64,000 nt of DNA from Sclerodactyla briareus (taxonomy: Eukaryota > Echinodermata > Holothuroidea > Dendrochirotida > Sclerodactylidae), in NCBI GenBank assembly GCA_026419785.1, contig JAODTK010005043.1, positions 248,001 through 312,000 on the forward strand. The letters run 5' to 3'. A program made the position numbers and the translations under genes. Below, piece by piece: positions 1 to 11,489 of the stretch; the stretch's first letter is position 1, and every line of letters starts with the position of its first letter. The notes under the pieces were generated by a model. That model searched no databases and had not been told where the DNA came from. It saw only the letters and a list, made by a program, of their open reading frames with translations.

Positions 1-540
1 TCTGTACAAGTGTGGAACTCCTACTTGCAAAAGACAAGCCGGGAATTGAGAACCGTTCCAGCGTAGGGTCAACTATAATGCTTCACCTCTCTGACAATTT
101 ATCTTACGAGGAAGATTAAGGCGTCTCGGTCAATAACTACCAGGGATCTGAGGCGAATTCCCGGGGTGACTTTATTCAGGAAGGTTTTCAAATTTGTCCA
201 TAAGGACTCGATGGCCTGTCCTTCCACTACTCTTTGAATTTTCCCCTTTTACTGCAATAGAGCCGCCACTGTCTCAAGCTATCGTGGAAGCGCCGCAAAT
301 GGACATTCGTCAAATTTTCTTTCTTCTCGCCGAGAGTGATCAATGAGTGAATTGTCTTCTGAAAATGTTTGTGATTGCTCTAAGAGTGTGATGCTTTCAA
401 AACAAGTCTTGATTTATTTTTCCGAAATCAGGGCGTATTATTAGTTCGAGTTGTGGTTCATTTTTTCTTTCTGGGGTGTTGTGGCTTCGGGGTCGTTTAT
501 GAGGATTATGTCCTTCCGGACCCTTATTCACTAAACTAAC
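1..540 (+). mobile_element. CR1/Jockey-like LINE, 3'-end fragment (interrupted)
   Basis: The window opens inside a fragment homologous to 58,955-59,195. Bases 1-36 match about 58,955-58,990 and bases 325-540 match about 58,985-59,195, with the same closing tract (GAGGATTATGTCCTTCCGGA and the bases after it). The better-preserved sister copy reads as a LINE reverse transcriptase C-terminus (VINVWNSLPVNVV), which is the basis for the family call. About 290 bases (37-325) have no counterpart in the sister copy and look like a secondary insertion or rearrangement. No open frame survives here. Which clade (CR1, Jockey or another) is inference. Confidence 0.6.
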
Positions 541-1150
541 CTAACGAATTTCCGCCTATTTCTCAATTTCGGTTTGAACTGGGGGGGGGAAGGAGGGGAA
601 GGGGGGGGGGGGCTTGTGACCATCCCTTTGGGGATAAAAACTAGAATGCGTCAGTCCGACACCGGAGTTCATAGGACTTGCCGTTAAGGAGTTATAGCAT
701 TTGAAGTTACGTGTATTGTCCCATAATTGTTAAGCACGGTATTTCGCAGATCAAAATGCATCCCTCATGCAATAATGAAATGATGATCATACTTGCACAA
801 CCCGCAAACATTCTGTTTTTTCTATTGAAATTCAAACTTAATTTCAACTTCAAAGCTTTATTCTAGGGGGATACGGTAATTGCTTATTAGAAATTGGATG
901 TGTTGATGGTTCTTCTGGTGAGAACGAAGACAACAGAACTCTGCTGAATGTTGACTTATCAACAAATGAACAATCAAATACATAACATAATTTCCTGTGT
1001 TGTCCATGTGGTGACGTCATTCGTTATTAGCGCATTGGGATGTCTCCCGCATTTCTCTTTCCAATGGCCCAACTTTGAAGGCCAATACCTGGATCACTCG
1101 GAAACATCGTATTTGAATGGGTTTGGACCTATAGATACGTCACTCAAACC
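541..1150. other. No gene seen; G-run and AT-rich spacer
   Basis: A purine tract with G-runs lies at about 580-612. The rest is AT-rich and has no convincing coding or RNA feature. A 76-residue open frame at 948-1,178 has no recognisable family and runs into the ACTAGT-rich tract. Confidence 0.4.
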
Positions 1151-1159
1151 TTCTCGTCC

Positions 1160-1400
1160 TTCATTGCGGACTAGGTAATACTAGGCAGGCAACTAGTCTG
1201 GCAGAGCTGAGCAGTGGTTTTCCTAGTCAGCAACTGTCAGTCTCCGATAGCCCTTATTCAGGACTCTACTAGCCTAATGAGCAGGACTAGGATAGTACTC
1301 AGTGTAAGGACTGTTTTATCAAATTCTCTAAAACATTCAATTGACTAGTTTACACACTCTTCACGTCCTACCTCGTCGAGCAAGCTAGTCATTGAACCAC
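1160..1400. repeat. ACTAGT/CTAGTC-rich degenerate repeat cluster
   Basis: The tract contains many copies of CTAGT, ACTAG and GACTAG at irregular spacing, for example ACTAGTCTGG, CCTAGTCAGC and GACTAGGATAG. A larger cluster of the same motif lies at 9,135-9,520. The motif is palindromic (GACTAGTC), so neither strand is preferred. Function unknown. Confidence 0.5.
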
Positions 1401-1419
1401 CAAATACTCCATTTACGGA

Positions 1420-4230
1420 ATGCCAATGCTCCAAGAAATGGCTAACGTCGACCAACCTAGACTATTGGCAATCGAAAGTGTTTGCCGCATGCTGAAGATT
1501 GAGCGGTTGGCTGAACTTTCAGCCAGTTATTCATCATATCACGACTGACAAAATCCGAATCGTACTACTCTTTTTGTTCAACGAGACCCATCCACACAGC
1601 GATTGTATTGTATCGAATACGGTCTTGAAAAAAAATGTAGTCCAATTTTTGTTCTTCGCGTTTGTTGTAAGACGGAAATATTTCCTCTGAAATTTGTATT
1701 CATTTATCACCATACGTTTATTGTTCCGGGAAATAAACTGAACGATTGTTTTTCCGAGAAGACGGAGGGTTGTTGTCAGACTTTCCAGAATTTAAATAAC
1801 AACAAGCCCAAAGTCACCCCGCAGAACAAAACAATAGCAGAGCACTTGCAAATTGAAATGGACGCTTCCACCTATTTCATGAAAACGGTGTTTCGTATGT
1901 AGGGACGTGATATGCTTCTAGAATTAATAGGAAATATTCGAAGAGAAATCAAAATAAAATCGAACAACGGGTTCCCAATCTAAATAATGTTTTTTGTGGC
2001 CGTAGTTTATTTATATACGCCACCAAATTCCTATTGAAAGTATCGTTATGTGGAAAGACGGTAATCAAAACGATATCCTATGTCAAGCCCAGTTGTCATG
2101 ACTTTCACTAAATAAAATACACGTCAAACTATAAATGAACTAATATAATCAAAACATTTGAAATCGCGTCCGGATTTTATGTAAAATTGTAAAATTCTAT
2201 TCTTTCTCATGTTTCTGATCCATCTTACTTACGATTAATTAATATCGACTCAACTGCTATTTTCCAAGTTGAAGTAGGATTAGTTGCAACCCTATTTTTT
2301 GGAAATACGGGCCCAACTGCAGTACTGTGTCGATCAAGTAGTTCTGACCAGCGAACGTTTCAACCAGTTTCACCAGTAATAAACCACACTAAGAACGCAC
2401 CAGGGGCAATCTATGAGGTATACTAGTTATGATCTATTTTATATATCTAGGTCCGCAAGTCACTGATGCCCCTGTTCATGCTTTGATTAGTGGCCAACTT
2501 ATTTCGTAATCACATACCGTAGCGTAAGGCCCCCAACATCAAGGCATACAGACTAACGTACGTAGTGGATCACTAAGTCATTGTGGCGTACTGCGTATAG
2601 GCAATGGGCAAAATCCATTAATAGGGGCACTCTGTGTTAGCAGTCATTGGAGCTAACCAGAACATCACTCATGTAACAGCAGCCTACACAAATGATGACA
2701 TAGTGAGGTGGCTAGGGCCTCTCCGTAGTAATAGCATAATTGGGCAAACAAAAACACCAAATACTTGCTCTCTCAGTTTGATTGTCATCATATTTCACTC
2801 AAGATGTTCAATGCAATTTTTTATGTGGAGTAGATTACAAAGGGTGTTCCGAGACACCAAAAGGGTCCGACACCAACACCGACCCTCCAACCACTTCGCA
2901 TACAAGGTATTGGGTGTCGGGCTAACAACCAAGAGCCTAACAAACACCGGCATTACGTTTGTGTCGACACCAGGTGTCTGACAGAGACCGTGGAGTAAGA
3001 ACTAACACAAGAACCAGAAACTAGAATGACGTAGACGCTCACAAATGAGTGAAATTCCGTGATTTTTCTTGCTGTGCTCCATTGACTCTAACACAAAGTA
3101 TGCCTAGGCTACCCGTTCTGACAATGGAGTTTCGCACATCGCCTATAGAGCTTGTTGTATAAGCAATCATGTCCAATGATATGGAAACAGAATGCCATTT
3201 TCGATGACGTCATCTACAAAAGAACTCAGTGGAAATTTACAGCGACTCACAAAAAATCATGTCATATGTTTAGGAGTGTTGGAGAAAGTGGTGTCAGTTC
3301 GGCAAATTTTCCAAAAAAGCCAACCGGCCTTACAATGTATTCGTTTTGCCACAGGACCCAATACCCCAAAATTCCACAACATTTTAGACCTAATACTGTA
3401 CTTCTTTCCAACAGATAATTTTTTTCAATTGTAGTATCTGTATATAATTCATCAATATATTTGTAGATTACTATTCTTACCGTATGGTAGCTTTGTGACT
3501 GGACATAAAGGCTCTATCAACTAAAGTTAGGCCTGCAGGCTTCCACAATGACGGTAGCCAGCGAGCTCGAGTCTGATCTTGTGTGATCTGTGCCGGCCTA
3601 TGACTTAGGACCTTTTTTTTTGCAATAGCTCATATTGCGTTGCCACTGTGGGTAGGTTTTGTGTCAACCAGGAAAGTCTTGGGTATCGTTTTCAGGCTTT
3701 GTCCAATTTGAGTTTTGTATTGGCATGAAAGCGTAAGTTCCAATATCTTCTTCATCCATGATCTGTCCTGATGTATACCTGGTGAATTTTTGCAGCAGCT
3801 GATAAATTCAACACTTAATTCCTTGACAGATTCAGTTATAAATGGGGAATTCAGTCGAATTCTAGTGTATTTGGCATGGGTTGTTAGGTGGGTATACAAT
3901 TCAGACACTTCTATATTTGAAAGGTGCATTGAAATGAAAGGTGCTCTTCTAATGATTGCACAAACCTGCAACAGTAAAATAGTGGTCTCTACTGTGACAG
4001 AAAATAGTACACAATAACATTGACAAAAATGACAAGGCTCTGGTCCTTGGACATCATGGTACCGTATATACCATACAGTACTTTTGAGTCCTGCTTATCT
4101 GTTCTGGTTATATTGCTAATGTATTCTTTCCTACAAAGGGATATGGAATCGCTTCAATATAATAAATTTATGCAAACTATCAAAGCCTCAATAGGGGGAA
4201 AAGAGGTTCTGAGTTCTGTTGGTTTTTTTA
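1420..4230. other. No recognised gene; AT-rich non-coding stretch
   Basis: Several open frames of 60-115 codons occur but none matches a family I recognise, and none is supported by paired splice sites that I could identify. At 2,840-2,985 short GACACC/GGTGTC motifs recur in both orientations within one open frame (2,634-2,981). On the minus strand 3,971-3,630 encodes 113 residues with normal amino-acid composition and could be a coding exon, but I cannot assign it. Confidence 0.4.
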
Positions 4231-4297
4231 ATCCATTGTGTTGTTGTTTTTCCAAAAGTTATTCATTGATACATATTGTTCCTTTGTTTTATTTCAG

Positions 4298-4399
4298 TCC
4301 CAGCTATCGCTGGCCTTTCAACAGAGTTCATTAGTACAGCTGGCGGTGACCAATAATTCAGAAGAAACCAGTTGTGACAGTAACTATTTCACCCGTGAG
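4298..4399 (+). CDS. Exon-like block 1 of the tandem unit (unrecognised)
   Basis: The block has 102 bases, an exact multiple of three, open in the frame beginning SQLSLAFQQSSLV and ending NYFTRE. It is preceded by a pyrimidine tract with TTTCAG and followed by GTATGT. Splice-like boundaries plus preserved length suggest a phase-0 exon. No domain is recognised, and the protein start and stop are not identified, so the coding status is tentative. Confidence 0.25.
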
Positions 4400-4997
4400 G
4401 TATGTAAACGTTCATTTTCATCTTGCCCCCGTGTTTGTGGGAGGGTCATTCTCCAAGTAGGAGCTTCTCCGGCCCCTCTCTCTCCTCCTGAGACCAGACC
4501 CCACCCACTTCACTACCCCCACGTATCCTTAATATATAACATAAAATGTCATTTCATGACTACCGGTCAATTTTCAGCATGTACTTGTCCATTTTGCATT
4601 CAAAATTTGAATGATGGATGAACCCTCTTGTCTCCCCCCGGGGATCCACCCCGGACCCTTCGACCTCCAGTCCCGGAATGGGTATACAGTATCAGACGAT
4701 ACCTCCATGGAAAGAGGTGTTATGGAATGCGGAAACCCTGTTGAATTATTCTTGTGCACTTGTACATTGTGCTGCACATTTAGATATCTCAGGCATATGG
4801 ACATTCATCCCCTTCCCCCAACACGCACACGGTGGTAAATCTGTCATGTGCGTTAGGATCTCTTCAGTAGTTCAGCCTGTTGTAAACACACAGCCAAAGG
4901 GCCTACAAACAGTAGTGCTACTGCACGGAAGCTGTCTTTCTATGTTTCTTTTTTTTGATAGGCTTATTCATTTATTTTGTTCTTTTGTTTCCTTCAG

Positions 4998-5102
4998 TCC
5001 CTGGCCATTGGCTGGCCGTCAAAGGTCAAGGGTGTACCGCAGCACCTAACCAATATCCATGAAGAACCAGTTGCGAGGGCGCGTCACTATTGCAGAATTG
5101 AG
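4998..5102 (+). CDS. Exon-like block 2 of the tandem unit (unrecognised)
   Basis: The block has 105 bases, again a multiple of three, and is open in the frame SLAIGWPSKVKGVPQH to HYCRIE. It lies between TTCCTTCAG and GTATGG and aligns with block 1 (shared CCAAT, GAAGA and CCAGTTG words). The shared boundaries and phase are the only evidence that it codes for protein. Confidence 0.25.
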
Positions 5103-5273
5103 GTATGGTGAAAAATTTCAATATTTGTTTGTCCCAGTGTTTTTGTGGGGGGTGTGGCCATTCTCCACATGAGGGGCTCCTCTGACCCTCCTGCTTCATG
5201 ACCCACCCCCTTCCACCCTCCTCATGAACGTTAACATCGTGGCATAAAGGAAAGCAAAATTTGGATGTGGACA

Positions 5274-5924
5274 CTATCTCCCGCCCCCCCCCCCCCCCCA
5301 AACCCCCCCGCTCCTCACCTCCATTCCCCGGTTGTGGTTCCGTATGGGAAAACAGGATTCCACAGTCTGTCCAATGTGGGACGAAGTCTCTTTGAGTAAT
5401 TGAAGCTGTTGAGAATCTTCTGAACATAAGACATAGTGCATACAACTGGTTAGGGGTTTCAATTTCCCATCTTTTTTAAAGTTATACTCAATTGTTTGAT
5501 TTGTTCCTTTCATCACAACCATTACTTGGCTGCCATTCCACAGATTCCCAGGGTGAGCCAAATTACTGTATCAGCTGACCAATATCCAAAACCCAGTTGT
5601 GACAGCTTGATTGTATTTCACACTTGAGGTATGTACAACAGTTCCATACTTGTCTGTCACCAGTGGTTTTCGTGGGTGTCGGGTAATCCCCTTAATTAGG
5701 GGCCCTTCCCGGCCTTAGCAGCCAAGGTTTAAATCAATGGTATCCATTGGCACAGGATGACTCTGCACGAACACACTGGATTGCTCTGCAAATGCATTAA
5801 CCGTCATTGAAGCAGTCTTTAAGGAAATAAACCCTTTGTTCAAACTTTCATTCACTTTTTGTCCATAAACTGGTTTGAGAATATACGGTTTGGGGTCTCT
5901 TAGCAGTGACATGCACAGAATCAC
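5274..5924 (-). other. Two unrecognised minus-strand open frames
   Basis: On the minus strand 5,561-5,274 (95 codons, ending in a low-complexity glycine stretch caused by a C-run) and 5,924-5,715 (69 codons) have composition compatible with protein (for example GSQVMVVMKGTNQTIEYNF) but match nothing I recognise. The first overlaps the third exon-like block on the other strand. They may be parts of one decayed gene or chance frames. Confidence 0.15.
5544..5628 (+). pseudogene. Exon-like block 3 of the tandem unit, likely decayed
   Basis: This third homologous block is 85 bases, lies between CCACAG and GTATGT and shares GACCAATATCC and CCAGTTGTGACAG with the others. Its length is not a multiple of three and the matching frame ends in a stop (TGA) at the donor. 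It would not be a symmetric exon as written. Confidence 0.25.
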
Positions 5925-6004
5925 TTGAAATTATGTACCATACCCACTTTGTGAAGGACAACGTTCCAGTCACCTTTTATAGTCTGCAATAAATTGTTAT
6001 AATC

Positions 6005-6165
6005 TTTTGGGGGGGGGAACGCCAAAACCAAGCCCCCCCACCCCTTTGGGGGCCCCCCCCCCCCCCCCCCGTTTTAGCCCCCCCAAAAAAAAAGCCCGTC
6101 CCCCCCCCCCCCCCCCTGTGGTTTGTTTTTTTTTTGGGTGGAAAAACCAAAAAACAACCCCCCTG
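6005..6165. other. Homopolymer-dominated tract, probable assembly artefact
   Basis: The stretch is made almost entirely of long runs of G, C, A and T (C-runs up to about 18), with long open frames on both strands encoding only P/G-rich sequence. It has no internal repeat unit, which argues against a real microsatellite. Confidence 0.55.
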
Positions 6166-6169
6166 TGTC

Positions 6170-6955
6170 AAAGAAATTGGCTTCACAATTGAGTGATTAG
6201 CTGTCCGCAAGACAGCAAGACGAGTCCCCAGCTAAAGCCTTGCCTTTACATCTTAACCCTTACCATCCTTACCATGACCTTAGCTTACCCCCTTCACCTC
6301 TTCAAACAGAATAGTCATTTCCAGTCCTTATGATTAGTATAGGGAAAAATTTGTGCTGGGTATCCAGACTTCTGTGCAATATAAATGATCATGAATTCAT
6401 AAAAATACACCTCATAATGCTTAGATGCTCACTCGGGGGTCAAACCTAATTTCAACATTCATACAGAAGGTAAGTATTGTTCCTAGCGATTATTACACAG
6501 ATAGACTCTCAAAACTATATGTTATGTATCGTCCACGGTAAATACTGTACAATAAAATAATTGCTGCTAATTGGTACTAGACTGTTGTACTAATAAATTG
6601 TTGCCTGTCTGGTGGTTTCTGTGGCCTGGTTAAGGTTCGAACTGGGCGAGCGTGCATCCAGGCATTCACCCTTTTCGGCCTTGTATGGATCAGTACCCGT
6701 GTTCCGGCAGTAGTAACGTCCATAAAAAAAGTGACTGTGTCATGTTCAGATGTATGATTGATGCATTGGGTGTGTAAGTTACAGATATAGAGAGAAAAAT
6801 GTTGGCAACTGGACCCAGGTCAGCAGAGTGGTCTGAAGAATCAACAGTCGTTTATCAATTCGTTCAAGTCAGGCCATTGGTTTCAGTTATTATTGCAAAG
6901 AGAAATAGTCCCTAACACCATCAACCCCTGTTTACCTTAAGATACAGCACATGTA
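6170..6955. other. No gene seen
   Basis: Mixed-composition sequence without a recognised coding, RNA or repeat signal. Confidence 0.4.
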
Positions 6956-6959
6956 TCAG

Positions 6960-7620
6960 GATATCAAGTATGCTGAGAAGACTGGAAATTACCAGATTCT
7001 CATTCTTTTCATTTTCGCCGACTCCATCCAGCACTTCCCTATCCTGTGAGTGCTGCTGCGGGTCAACCGTACTGGGCGCATCATACATAGCCGCCCACTT
7101 CTTCCAATCGGTAACCTGTCTCCACTGTTCCTGGTATTCACCGATCTACATCAAGTCAAATGGAGCAACCCCGATGGTAGCCATAATATACCACAGCCTG
7201 TCAGGTTGATCGGACAGCTCTCGCTGATGATTTTTTAGGCTGCTGTAGTGAAATCAACACAACTTGGTTCTTACTGTGCGCAGCAAAGTCCTTGGTATTC
7301 TTACACTTGTGCAGACTGACACCTGTGAGGGACTAGTCGTACACATGGCTTTCGCAACTTCGCCCACTTTTTGTTGAATTATGTTGTCAGTTAAATCCGA
7401 ACCATATTCTATCCTATGCAATCAACTTTTGATGCTGATTGAAATGCCTCTGACCTATACCCAGCTTCGTCCTTGATTGTTGGATGAACTGGAATCCATC
7501 TGTTTCATTCACCGATTCCAAGGTGGGCGGCCGAGGGCTGTTTCTGAAGTAGCTTCACAATCTCTGTTTTTGTGACATAATTGTCAATCTCCCTGCCCAG
7601 TATGATAATTAAGTTATTCT
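6960..7620 (-). pseudogene. Possible degenerate coding region, unrecognised
   Basis: Read on the minus strand, neighbouring frames give protein-like stretches such as GREIDNYVTKTEIVKLLQKQ (near 7,590-7,530) and QEQWRQVTDWKKWAAMYDAP (near 7,140-7,080), separated by stops and frame changes. Composition is unlike random translation, but I recognise no family. It could be a decayed transposase or host exon. Confidence 0.2.
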
Positions 7621-9130
7621 GAGAGTTTCAAGGACAATGCAGGCTTGTACAACGGATGAGGTGACGAATGGAAAACTTTATCTATATGTCCAAACCCCTT
7701 TTCAATACGATTTTCTTATGTGGATTGATTGTGCCTTCCAAGTATTGCCATTGGAGCAGAGAAATTGGGGAGAATCCCATTGTGCAATAACCGCATGACT
7801 TCACACATGGACAAAACAGAATTATTTATGTTTTGATTGTTTCATTCTGGTTGAGTAAGTCAACATTTAGCAGATGATCTGTTGTCTTTCTCTCACCAAA
7901 GTAAAACTATCCACACTACCACCCCACTCCAGCAATCCTCTCCCATCGAATGAATGCTTTTCGAAGTGAAATTGATGTTTTTGAATTTTTCGATATAAAA
8001 AAGATGTTTGTGGTTGTACAAGTATGACATCAATTATTTTGCATGATGGGATGCAATTTCGATCTTGTGCATACTCATGCTTCTCAATACACCCTTCAAA
8101 TGACTTTCCTCCGTAACGTGAAGCTATGAACTCCGGTTTTGGACTGATGCATTCAGTTTATCCAGCTATTAAGTAAGCCCTGTTAATCATCCTCACAGAT
8201 GTTCCTTTTAAGTCATATTATAACTAACAGTTTAATATATACCTGATTCCATACGCACCATTTAAAGCTTGAAGTTTGGAGTAGCACTGGTTTGCTGAGC
8301 TGGAGTGTATTGATTGCTGAATTTACTTCAAACAACAAAGAGCCCGGTCATTGACAGCAAGAGGTGGGACATGAAGTGGTAAGAAGCTGAGATCTCTAAT
8401 TGCAGGTTGTTTGTGAGATTCACGCACTCCAAAATGAGTTTGAGGGGGCCAAATGGCAATGAACCCGCATCCCCGCTGTTTGCCCAAAACTGAATCCATT
8501 TCTGACATTTCAAATTTTTGCTGTATCTGGATGGATACCTCCAGATGCCATGATAACAGCCATCATGGCAGTAAAATTATTCATACAAAACCTATTCGAA
8601 CAGAGTGCTTAGATTTTTGGCCTGGGACAATACAAATAATTGTTTTCCGTATGTTATTGTGTGTTATGAGCATCTGCAGAATATTTGTATTGTTTACCTT
8701 TAAAAATTTTGATGGAATTTCCAGTCCTGCTTGGTTTCCATTCATATGAGCATCATTTTACCTCATGCCAGCACTGTTGCTAGACACTTCGAGAGGAAGC
8801 GGATCCGTTTGACCTATTCACTCTCTAACATTTTGCATCGGTGCTGCGCCCCCGCATAAATCACTGTTGGGTTGTATATATTTACACATATCAAACCTTG
8901 TCTAAATACATGTAAAACCATTCGACATTTGGAAAATCTCCTTTGATAATTCTCATGACAAATGGACGTTTTTTGTTGTTGTTGAAGATAATTCCCTCCC
9001 CATGTAGCCTAGCTAATCCACGATTCCAGCCCATTCATTTTATGATTGGTGTAAATAAAATCATTAGCACTGAACACAATTTCTTTTTTTGTGATATTTG
9101 TGTCAAAAATATTCTAATGGCTTTTTTGCA
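7621..9130. other. No gene seen
   Basis: AT-rich sequence. Short open frames at 8,323-8,513 (minus) and 8,453-8,749 (plus) overlap each other and have no recognised family. Confidence 0.4.
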
Positions 9131-9134
9131 ATCC

Positions 9135-9520
9135 CTTGTTTAGCTAGCATTTTGTATGCCTAGTCATTCATTTCTTGACTAGGATGGAATCCCTAGTCAG
9201 TGAGGCCTAGTCGGCCTTTGGCTGACTAGGATAATGTAGTCCAGACACAACTAGTCTTAAACTATTCACCCTGGGTACCCCAGTTTTGGACTAGTTTTCA
9301 AACTAGTCCCAAACTAGTCATAACCCGAGTCAGGGCGACTAGTTCATTCTCCCGCTGACTAGTATATTCTGACTAGTTCATCGTGTGATTGACTAACATA
9401 AACTAGTCCTGCCTGAGCACGACTACTTTTAAAAACTAGTCTTGATTCTGACCTAGTAATTTGCTAGTCCAACTGGGTACTTGTCTGGACTAGTTCTTGC
9501 TAGTCAGGAGACCAGTTTAG
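9135..9520. repeat. Dense ACTAGT/GACTAGTC cluster
   Basis: CTAGT or ACTAG occurs roughly every 10-25 bases, e.g. GACTAGGATAATGTAGTCC, CAAACTAGTCCCAAACTAGT and CTGACTAGTATATTCTGAC. Spacing is irregular, so this is a motif cluster rather than a simple tandem satellite. Same motif as 1,160-1,400. Confidence 0.6.
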
Positions 9521-9529
9521 GTTTTGTGT

Positions 9530-10623
9530 GACTGTTTTCCATTCTCCACATATTACCGATCTGTTTATCCCAATGCAGTTGTCCTTTAATTCAAAAGGAT
9601 GATAATAGAAAATGAATCTACATTTGCACTGATGGGCGCCCACAATGCCGCACAGATAAGGCATGATACTTTCGCTATTCGTGTCGTTGCGCTTTTAGTC
9701 AATTATTTTATCGCTATAGAATCGGTGTCTATAGCTTGAGAGCTTCAAATACTTAATCTGAGTACTGCCCATTCAGTACAATTTTCCCACATTTGTCGTT
9801 TACGGACACTTGAGTACTTTATGAGGAAGATATTCATTCCATAACAAGTCCTCGGCAGTGATGTGGGCGTTGATTGCCGCATTGATATGCATTAACTTTG
9901 GTCATCGGAGTGTTTGTTGCATTTCATTTTAATATTATCGCTATAGATCTGGTCTATTGTCTCTACCAAAACGAATGCCTAATTTTTAATAATGCTAATC
10001 TGGTCACATCACGCGTTTAGTGTTGGCGTAAAGCGACATTTATGGTGTGAAGTCGCATTCCGCATCCGTATGTATGGAATCTTCACCCCAATGCTGGGAC
10101 TCCATTGTGATTTGCGAGGGTCCGATATTCTTGTGAAGAATCGCGAATAATTCACGTGAGTTGAGTGAATATGTCCTGTTTGGTTTGCCCAAAGATTGGA
10201 ATTGGTTCCACAGAAAAATCAAAGCGATCAACGGACAATGCACGGGCTGCTGCATTTCTATCTTCCTCTGCATACATATAGCGCGTTTCTCTTCTGAAGC
10301 AACGTTCGTGTTCGTAAATCTATGTGTTTCAAAATCCATTCGACAAGCATACCCAACAATGGACTCCTAGCCTAACCGGGAAGTATTAGCCATCCATGCG
10401 AACATGTGAGACCTATCGGGGAAAACAGTCGAGACTAAAATTCGGTTAATTTGTCACACCCCACACTCATTTGGGGGCACCGAGGGTACGAACTTTTTCG
10501 GGGTGGTGGGGTGTGCAGATAAGGTCACCATGTCGACGCACTGGTATTGAAATAAGTAACTTCACACCGCCTTTAATTTGATTGAAACAGGCAATACAAC
10601 ATTTGCGTACTTTAGTGTACACG
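9530..10623. other. Upstream flank of the FMO-like gene
   Basis: No TATA box or other promoter element is convincing. Two short blocks containing TTATCGCTATAGA (about 9,710 and 9,939) are weak repeats. A minus-strand open frame of 99 codons (10,339-10,040) is unrecognised. In the frame of the FMO start codon a TAG lies at 10,612, which supports the ATG at 10,624 as the first possible start. Confidence 0.35.
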
Positions 10624-10744
10624 ATGCCCGTCAAGAAAACGGTTGCCATCGTCGGGGCAGGGCCGGTGGGGCCTGGGGCGCGTCAAAGCATGCTGGCCAG
10701 AGAGAGGACCGCCCCGTCGTCTTGAGAACGCGAGATGGAGTCGT
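10624..10744 (+). CDS. FMO-like exon 1: FAD-binding motif
   Basis: The ATG at 10,624 starts MPVKKTVAIVGAGPVG, the N-terminal beta strand and G-x-G-x2-G turn that bind the FAD pyrophosphate. An in-frame TAG 12 bases upstream fixes the start. After GPVG the frame slips: the expected continuation (SKHAG, then RPVVLRTRDGV) is in another frame, implying a small indel near 10,670. A GTAAGT donor follows at 10,745. Joining to exon 2 restores the family sequence DGVGGLW only if one T just before the donor is extra, so the exon end is uncertain by one base. Confidence 0.8.
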
Positions 10745-10919
10745 GTAAGTGGACCCTTACATATGACGGAACACTCAGGACCGTCATGCGGGCAAATTGT
10801 TTTCAACTCTCTGGTCTGTAACCGATTTTATTGAGGTTACCCGGTGGAAGAAGACATTACCCAGCCACACTCGAATTTGCACGTTCCCTTCCTTATGGCG
10901 AGCTTCCTATCGGCAGGTT

Positions 10920-11270
10920 AGGTGGGGGGGTGGGGCTTTGGGTCAGAATGAAAGGCGAGACTTTTAACCCTGTGATCAAATTTAAGTATTTTCAATAGAA
11001 AATGACTTTCTTTTACTGTTTACAGCTGTTGCCTATACAATGTGGGAGCACCATGTGGCTTTGTGGCCCATAAATTGCATCATTTGCCAATAGTGAAGGG
11101 TGAGACTAAAAATGAGGGCTTACTCCCTTCGGGTCCCGACCTCTCCCCAAGACATCTCTCGTTTATCCACTGCCCTTCCTAGATTAAGAGATATGAGTTG
11201 GCTATGCGCACTTCCTTGGGTTCCGACCCCCCACCCCCCCCCCAAGACAAATCTCTCGGTACTCGCCTGA
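10920..11270. repeat. Dispersed repeat, copy 1
   Basis: The tract with GGCCCATAAATT, a GGG-rich GAGGGTGAG-like segment, CTTGGG(T)TCCGACC, a C-run and CAAGACAAATCTCT is repeated at about 35,030-35,215 in the same orientation. Within this copy the second half (from about 11,190) partly repeats the first. Identity unknown. Confidence 0.5.
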
Positions 11271-11489
11271 TAATAGCACTCGTTGTTCATGTTCATTGTT
11301 TAATGTTCATTGGGTAGTGCTTCTGAAGTTACCTCACGGGGATACACCATTAGCTAACGTCGTTACGGAGGCAACTGAACTGGAAATGAGGTAAAACAAG
11401 GAATTCAGAGCCTCAACATGCCGTATAGCATCGATCGACCAAATTTGATCACAATATTTGTTAACCGGCATTGGGTTATTTCCAAGGTA

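Larger units (their letters stand above)
4240..5720 (+). repeat. Three-copy tandem repeat of an exon-plus-intron-like unit
   Basis: Three related segments start near 4,298, 4,998 and 5,544. Each has a pyrimidine-rich tract ending in CAG, an exon-like block of roughly 85-105 bases ending in GAG or TGAG, a GTATG donor, and then a similar C/T-rich stretch with CATTCTCCA and CCTCCTGA/CTTCATGA motifs. Homology extends past the putative donor, so whole units were duplicated. Copies are strongly diverged. The unit could be a duplicated exon of a real gene or an unrecognised repeat that mimics splice sites. Confidence 0.5.

Noticed and set aside
6007-6210. Proline- and glycine-rich open frames on both strands
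   Set aside because: They derive solely from homopolymer runs.
10643-10834. 63-codon open frame starting MPSSGQGRWGLG
   Set aside because: It is an alternative frame of FMO exon 1, which reads VAIVGAGPVG in the correct frame.
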